Source of the DNA: Scylla paramamosain
Taxonomy: Eukaryota > Arthropoda > Malacostraca > Decapoda > Portunidae
Assembly: GCF_035594125.1 (NCBI RefSeq)
Contig: NC_087172.1
Coordinates: 22,395,430-22,459,429, forward strand
Direction: 5' to 3'
DNA length: 64,000 bases
Made by a program: the position numbers and the translations under genes. Below are positions 52,956 through 64,000 of the stretch, piece after piece (position 1 is the first letter of the stretch; the number at the start of each line of letters is the position of its first letter). The notes under the pieces are model-generated. The model worked only from the letters and a program-made list of their open reading frames with translations. It ran no database searches and was not told the DNA's origin.

Positions 52956-55745
52956 TTTCACTTCTTCATAAAGGGTGTTTTGTTTGGGTTTTAGAGTTTC
53001 TGTACATAAGAACCTATAAAACACGTTTTTAGTAATGTTGTTTTGTATTCCTTTTTTTTTGTTTTTTGGGTCAATAAAAAGCTCAAAAATACTCATAATA
53101 CACTTTTCTCGTAATGTCTTTTTGTTTTCATATAGGGTAATTTGATGATCTTGGCATTTTTCTACGTATGAAACTCAAAAACACTCAATATAAACCATTT
53201 TTTTAAGGGGGTAAATTTATATATTTTTTGTAATACATACGTTTTAGCGTTTTTGTACGTAACTTTATAAACATTGAAAAGACGCGTTTTTGGTATTGTT
53301 GTTTTGTTTCCATAAACACTAAAAAGACGTTTCTTAAGATATCGTTACCTTTGACAAATATAGGGTGCTTTAAATGCATTTTGGCGTTTTGTCACTTCAA
53401 AATATGAAATGCACTTAAAATACACGTTTTTGATAATGTTGTTCTGTTTCTCTCTATATAGAGTCCTACTCATGCAAAACTGAAAAAAAAACACTCAATA
53501 CATGTTTCTCGTTATGCCTTTTCCATTCCCTATTGCATTGTACATTGCCTGCATATTGACCTAATATGCTGAAAAGACACGATTTTTTATTTTATTTTTT
53601 TTTGGTAATGGTAATCTGTTTCTAGTTTCTTTTTTTTCATGCGTTTTATCGTTTTGTTACCTAAAAAGCTGAAAACAGACTCAAAATGTACAATATAAGT
53701 AATGTTTTTTCGTTTTCCCATATAAGGTGTATTCCATTCTTTTTAGCATTTTCGTGCCTAACATGCACAAAAACACAAAAAAATACATTTCTTGTAATGT
53801 CGCTTCGTTCCTGAATATAAAGAGTTTTGCATCCATTTTGTCGTTTTGATATCTTACAGTACGAAAAACACTTAAAATCACGTTTTTAGTAATGTTGTGT
53901 TTCTGAATAGGAAGTGTTATTCTTGCTTTTCCTCATTTTTGGTACCTAAAAAGCTGAAAACATCAATTATACATGTTTTTCGTAATGCATTTTTCTTTCC
54001 CCATATAGAATACTTTGTATGCGTTTCTGAGTTTTCCAAGTAACAAGCCGAAAACACTCAGAACACTTTTTTTTTAATGTTATTCTGTTTCTCCATAAAA
54101 GGTGTTTTGCATAAGTTTTAGCGTAAAAAGTAAAAACAAAACTCTCAAAAGACTCGTTCTTCGTAACGTTTTGTATTCCGCTATAAGGTCATTTTCCATG
54201 CTTTTTAGCGTTTTGTTGCCTAACGTGCTGAAAGATACAAATACACGTTTCTCGTTTCTTGTAATCACGTTTCATTTTCGTATATAAAGGCTTTTCAGGT
54301 ATTTTAGTAATGTAAAAAGCACTCAAAATGCGTGTTTTTAGTAATGTCGTTCTGTTTTTCCATATATAGTTGTATTATCGCCTTTTTCCGTTTTGGTACC
54401 TAAGAAGCTTAAAAACACTTTCTCGTAATGTCTTTTCGTTTCATCATAGAGAGTACTTTGCACGGTTTTTTTCTTTTTTTGTACGTAACAAACTCAGAAA
54501 ACAATTGAAATACAAGTTTAAATAAAGTTATTGTGTTTCTGAATAAAACATATTTATATGCGTTTTAGCTTTTGGAAACGTAAGTAGCTCACAAACACTG
54601 AAAAGAGACATTTTTTGTAATGTTTTGTTTTCCCAGATATAGTGGACACACAAAGCGTTTTCGCTTTTATCGTTTTGGTGCCTAGCACGCTCATCAACAT
54701 CTGGAAAGACACTTCTGGAAAACTCGTTTCGCCATTTAGGGTGCATTACATAGACAATGGCGGTTTGGTACCTAACAATGTGAAATACACTTAAAATACA
54801 CGTTTTTGGTAATGTTGTTTTGTTTCTCCAAAGAGATCGCTAGTCATGCGATTTCTCGTTTTTGTACCTAAGAAGCCCCCCCAAAAAAAAACACTAAGAA
54901 ATGGTTCTCGCAATCCCCTTTCGTCTAAACATATGGGGAACTTTGGATGCATTTTGCCGGTTTTGTACGTAAAAAACCTGAAAACAGTCAAAATACTTGT
55001 TTTTGGTAAAATTATTCTGTTTCACCATGAACTGTGTTTTATATGGGTTTTATCGTTTCAGTACGTAAGAAGATTAAAAACACTCAAAAGACATGTACGT
55101 AACGTTGTTTTGTATTCTTATATAAGGTGATCTCCATGCTTTTAAGCGTGTTGGTAACTAACACGCTCAAAACACTGAAGAGACACGTTTCTGGTAATGC
55201 TGTTTCGTTTCCCCATATATGAACCTTTATTGCTTCGTGCTGTTTTGCTACCTAATAATGTGAGAAAACACTCAAAATACACGTTTTTGGTAATGTTGTT
55301 AGTTTTTCGATATAGAGTACTATTCATTCGTTTTAGGATTTTGGTACCTAAGAAGATAAAAAAAAAAAAAAAACTCACAATACACGCTTCTCGTAATTTC
55401 TCGTTCCCCCGTATAGAGTAAATTACATTCATTTTTACTTTTCAACGTAACAAGCTCAAAACATTTAAAGCACATATTTTTTTATAAAGTTATTTTGTTT
55501 ATGAAGGGTGTTTTTGCATGTAATTTAGAGTTTTGGTACGTAAGAAGCTGAAAAACACTCATAAGATACGTTTTTTTCGTAATGTTTTGAATTTTCATAC
55601 ATGCTTACATGCTCAGAAACCCTCAAAGCACTATTTTTTTTCTGAAAAATGTCGTTTCTTTTCCTATTATAAGGGGCTTTGCATGCATTTTGACGTTTTG
55701 GCGGGTAACAATGTGAAACACACTCAAAATATATGATTTCTGTAT
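52956..55745 (+). repeat. Satellite block, type I HOR, + orientation
   Basis: Type A words near 53,113, 53,513, 53,975, 54,430 and 54,908 are spaced about 400-480 bp. The last 0.77 kb (from 54,972) belongs to the second segmental duplication copy, whose left edge lies within an ordinary monomer. It flips to - near 55,745 (TTTCGAAAA). No gene is visible. Confidence 0.87.
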
Positions 55746-58292
55746 TTCGAAAAGCAAAACAATATTACATTTATCGTGCCTTTTGAGTCTTTTCATCTAT
55801 TTACGTACCAAAACGCTAAAACGCATGCAAAAAAACTTTAATGTAGAAACAGAATAATATTATCAAAATGAAACATTTTTTTATTTATTTTTTTTTTTAT
55901 TGCTTGTTACGTAGAAAAAGCGAAAATGCATGCAAAGTACCCTATATAGGGAAACAAAAAGACTTCATGAGAAACTTCTATTATGAGTATTTTGAGGTTC
56001 TTAGGTACAAAAATGTTAAAGTGCATGAATAACACTCTATATGGAGAAACAGAAAAGCATTATCGAAAACATGTATCTCGACTGTATTTCATATTGTTAG
56101 GCAACAAATCACCAAAAGCATGCAAAGCGATATTTCCAGAAACGTGTCTTTTTGAGTGTTTATGAGCGTGTTAAGCACCAAAACTCAAAATGTATGGAAA
56201 CCATCCTGTATGAGTAAACAGAATAATATAACTACATACATCTCTTTTCAGTGTATTTTGAGGTATGTACCAAAACGCCAAAATGCATGCCAAAAAAAAA
56301 AAAGTATGGAGGAATAGTAAAAAATTACAAAAGAAACGTGTTTTTAGTGCTTTTCAACTCAATACGTAGAAAACGCCAAAATGTATGTAAATTACCCTAT
56401 ATCTCGTAACGAAAACATATTACAAGAAACGTGTATTTTTTTTTTGTTTTTGAGCTTTTTTGGTACCAAAACGAGAAAAAGTAAGCATAGCACCCTATAT
56501 ATAGAAACATAATAAGATAACCAAAAATTGGTATTTAGAGTGATTTTTCACGTTGTTAGATAGCAAAACGCCAAAATGTATAGAAATTACCTTATATAGG
56601 GATAGGAAACGACATTTCAAGAAACGGGTCTTTTGTGTGTTTGTGAGCGTGCTAGGCACAAAAATGCTAAAAAAAAAAAAAAAACGTAAAACAAACATTA
56701 ATAAAACATCTTCTGAGAGTTTTTGAGCTACTTACGTCGTAAAATGATAAAATGCATGCAAATGCTTTATGGAAAAACAAAATAACTTCAGCAAAAAACG
56801 TGTATTTTTTTCAGCTTTTTACGTACAAAAACGCTGAATTGCATGGAAAATAGTTTATAAGGGGAAACGAAAGAACTTTACGAGAAACGTGTATTATGAT
56901 TGTTTTTGAGCTTTTTAGGTACCAAACCAGAAAAAAATATGTATGAATATCACACTATATAAAAGAAACATAAATTATTATCAAAAAACTTGTATTTTGA
57001 ATGTTTTTAACATTGTTAGGTATCAAAACGGCGAAGTGCATGGAAATATATCTGTAAGGAGAAGCAGAACTACATTTCCAGAATCATATATTTTCACTGT
57101 TTTTAACGTATTAGCAAGGAAAACGGTTAAAAAAAAAACATGAATTATATCCTTACGGAAAATAAATAACGAGTGTTTTTGAGTGTTTTTTTTACGTCGA
57201 AAACACCAAAATGCATACAAACTATCTTATATGGGGAACCGAAACGACATTACAAAAAAACGTTTATTATCATTATTTTTTTTTTTTTTTTTAGCTTCTT
57301 AGGTACCAAAACGTTAAAACACATGAATAGCGCTTTATTTGGAGAAAAAGAAGATTAATACCAAAAACGTGTATTGTATTTCACATTATTAGGAGATATA
57401 ACAGCGAAATGCATGCAAAGCACTCGATATTGAGAAATGAAAAGTCTTTACGAGAAATCTGTTTTTTGAGCTTCTTAATTACCAAAACTCTAAAACGCAT
57501 GAATAGCACTCTATATGAAAAAAAAAAAACAATAGTACCAAAAAACGTGTCTTTTGAGTGTTTTTTTCAGTATCTTACGTACCAAAAACGCAAAAAAATG
57601 CATGCAAAACAATTTATGGAGAAAAAGAATATTACCAAAAACAAGTTTTTTGAGTGTTTTGTGAGCTTAGGTGGAAAAACGCCAAAATACATCCTTCTTA
57701 GGTACGAAAATTTCATATGGAGAAACGAAAAGGCTTTACAAGAAACGTGTGTTATGAATGTTTTTGAGCTTCTTAGGTACCAAAACGCAATAAACCATGG
57801 ATAACATTCTATATGAAGATACAAAACATTACCAAATACGTGTGTTTTGAGTGTTTTTTTTTTCACATTCATGGATACCAAAACACCAAAATGCATCTAA
57901 CGATCCCTATATAGGGAAAAGAAATTAGATTTCTAGTAACGTGTCTTTTATGAGTTTATTAGCGTGTTAAGTACCAAAACGAAAAAAAAAAATAAAAAAA
58001 TAAAAAATAAAAAACACCTTATATGGATAACAAAACGTCACCGAAACCGTCTCTTTTCAGTGTTTTCAGGTAATTACGTATCATAATGGTAAAACGCATG
58101 CAAAAAAAAAAAACACATGTATGGCGAGACATTATATATTTGCGAAAAAAAAAAAATGTTCTTGAGTTTGTTACAAAAACGACAATATGCACACAAAGTA
58201 GACTACAGGAAACGAAAGGGCATTACCTGAAACGTGTATTATTAGTGCTTTGAGCTTCTTAGGTACCAAAATGTTAAAAGGCATTAATAGCA

Positions 58293-58341
<49 letters not shown>

Positions 58342-60125
58342 AAAAAAAAAAAAACCTTACCAAAAACTTGTGTTTTATGTGTATTACACATTATTAGGCG
58401 CCAAAAAGCCAAAAAAACAGGAAAAAATAGGCTATAGTTGGGAAAGAAAATTATATATCGTGAAACGTGTCTGTTGAGTGTTTATGATCGTGTTAGGCAC
58501 CAAAATGTTTTTGAGCTACTTACGTACCAAAACGCTAAAACGCACGTGAAACATGATTTATGGAGAAACAATAAAATTACGAAAAAGAAGTATGTTAAGG
58601 GTTTTCAGTTTGTTACCTACGAAAACGCCAAAATGTATGCAAAGTACCTAATATTAGGAAAGGAAGAGACATTACAAGAAAAGTGTATTATCAGTGTTTT
58701 TAAGTTTTTGGTACCAAAACGTTAAAAGACATAAATAGTATTACTCTATATGGAAAAAAAATAAATAAATAAAAGAAAATGACCAAAAAACGTGATTTTT
58801 GAGTTTTTTTTCACATTGTAAGATAGCAAATACGCCAAAATGCATGCAAAGTGCCCTCTCTAGGGAAATGAAACGACATTTCCAGAAACATGTATTTTTT
58901 TTTTTTTTGTGTGTTTATGAGCGTGTTAGGCACAAAAACGCTAAAAGGCATGGAAAAGTCCCTCTATGGGGAAAGCAAAACAACATTTCTAAAAACGTGT
59001 GTTTGGTGTATTTTTGAGCTATTTATGTACAAAAACCATAAAACGAATGGAAAACACCCTTTTAAATAGAAAGAGAATAACCTTAACAAAAACAAGTATT
59101 TAAATGCTTTTGAGTTTACGTACAAAATCGCCAAAATGCATGCAAAGAATGAGGAAGTGAAAAGACATTTTGAGAGACGTGTGTTATGAGTGTTTTTGAG
59201 TTTCCTGTCTACGAAAACGCGAAAACCCTGTAATAAAACTCTAAATGGAAAAAACAGAACAACATCAAAAGAAAAAACAAACGTGTTTTGTGTATTCTTT
59301 TACACCGTTAAGTAATTAAATGCATAAATACATGTAAGGTACCCTATATTAGCAAAAAAAAAAAAAAAAGATTTCCAGGAACATGTTTTTTGAGTGATTA
59401 TGATCTCGTTAGGTACCAAAACGCAAAAAATGTATGCAAACACTCTTCATGCAGAAAACATGATAATATTACTGAAACCAAGTATTTCGAGAGTTTTTGA
59501 GCTTATTACGTAGAAAAAATGCCAAAATGCTTGATTACGCGATCTGAGGAAACAAAAACACATTACGAGAAACTTGTGTTATGAGTGTTTTTTTTTCAGT
59601 TTCTTAGGTACTAAAACGCTAAAACGCCTGAATATATGGAGACAATTAACATTATAAAAAACTTGCATTTTGAGTGTATTTCACATGGTTAGGTTCCAAA
59701 ACGCTGAAATGTACGCAAAGCACACTTTATAGGAAAAGGAAACGATATTTCCAGAAATGTGTTTTTTGAGTGTTTATGAGCGTGTTCGGCACCAAAACGG
59801 TTAAAAAAGCATGAAAAGTACCCAATATGGAAAAAAAAGAAACATCATTACCAAAAACGTTTCTCTTTGGTCTTTTTCAACGACTTACGAAAACGCTAAT
59901 AAGCATGCAAAACAACTTTTATGGAGAAACAGTATATGTAATAAAATTGTGTGTTTTGAGTGCTTTTTCAGCTTGTTTCGTAGAAAAATGCCAAAATTCA
60001 TACAAAAACGAAAAGACATCACGAAAACGCTAAAACGGGTGTAAATAATCTTTATATAGGAACACAACATTAACAAAAGCGAGTATTTTTATTGCTTTTC
60101 ACATGGTTAGGTAACAAAAAAGCCT
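55746..60125 (-). repeat. Satellite, type I HOR, - orientation (in duplication copy 2)
   Basis: Inverted monomers matching 27,336-31,587. The right edge is the hairpin-like GTTAGG, 11-base spacer, CCTAAC near 60,106-60,128. No gene is visible. Confidence 0.84.
58291..58340. repeat. Compound (CT)n(TA)n microsatellite
   Basis: A CT run followed by a TA run with one G interruption, grown from the word CACTCTATATGG of an inverted monomer. The matching place in copy 1 (near 29,830) has only a short ACTCAATGG and an A-run. Confidence 0.92.

Positions 60126-64000
<3,875 letters not shown>

Overview
The window is eukaryotic, strongly AT-rich repeat DNA with no host gene that I can support. The most likely source is an arthropod, probably a decapod crustacean. 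That reading rests on two non-LTR retrotransposon types whose protein style and 3' ends look decapod-like, plus long (TA)n, (TC)n and (AAT)n microsatellites; it is inference, not proof.

About 58 kb of the 64 kb is one diverged satellite family with a monomer of about 95-96 bp, roughly 600 monomers. Five monomer types (called A-E here) recur in a fixed order and form a higher-order repeat (HOR) of about 475 bp. Diagnostic words on the satellite + strand: A has CTCGTAATGTC; B has CCATAAAGGGTGTTTTGC; C has CCATGCTTTTTAGCG and CCTAACACGCTC; D has TCTGGAAATGTCG and CCTAACAATGTGA; E has GAGTGCTATTCATGCG followed by CATAATACACG. Three HOR domains can be told apart: type I (5-mer; 3.0-5.8 kb, 21.1-39.5 kb, 41.9-46.8 kb, 53-64 kb), type II (words TGTTAATATCG and ACATGGGGA; 6.3-21.1 kb) and type III (a doubled 10-mer of about 1.05 kb; 39.5-41.9 kb and 46.8-51.1 kb).

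The array is not uniformly head-to-tail. Its orientation flips about 18 times, in blocks from 55 bp to 8.7 kb, and several flips sit on short hairpins. Above this lie three large rearrangements: an inverted duplication with arms of about 5.8 kb centred near 40.7 kb; a direct segmental duplication of about 9 kb (26.5-35.2 kb and 55.0-64.0 kb, running off the window); and a 0.6 kb inverted repeat (16.1-16.7 and 20.55-21.1 kb). The 9 kb copies differ by a fresh 219-bp tandem duplication, two deletions and a (TC)n versus (TA)n difference at the same site.

Three retrotransposon insertions interrupt the array. A jockey/I-like LINE (about 136-3,004, +) has a long open endonuclease-reverse transcriptase frame but no 5' end and a C-terminal frameshift. 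A 3' fragment of the same family lies at 14,984-15,918 (+), exactly at a satellite strand switch. A decayed CR1-like fragment lies at 51,132-52,955 (-). The many other open frames of 60-180 codons are by-products of a monomer that is close to 32 codons long, or of (TA)n tracts. The window reads as the record of a satellite that evolves by unequal exchange, fold-back inversion and segmental copying, for example in centromeric, pericentromeric or other heterochromatin; no sequence here proves such a location.
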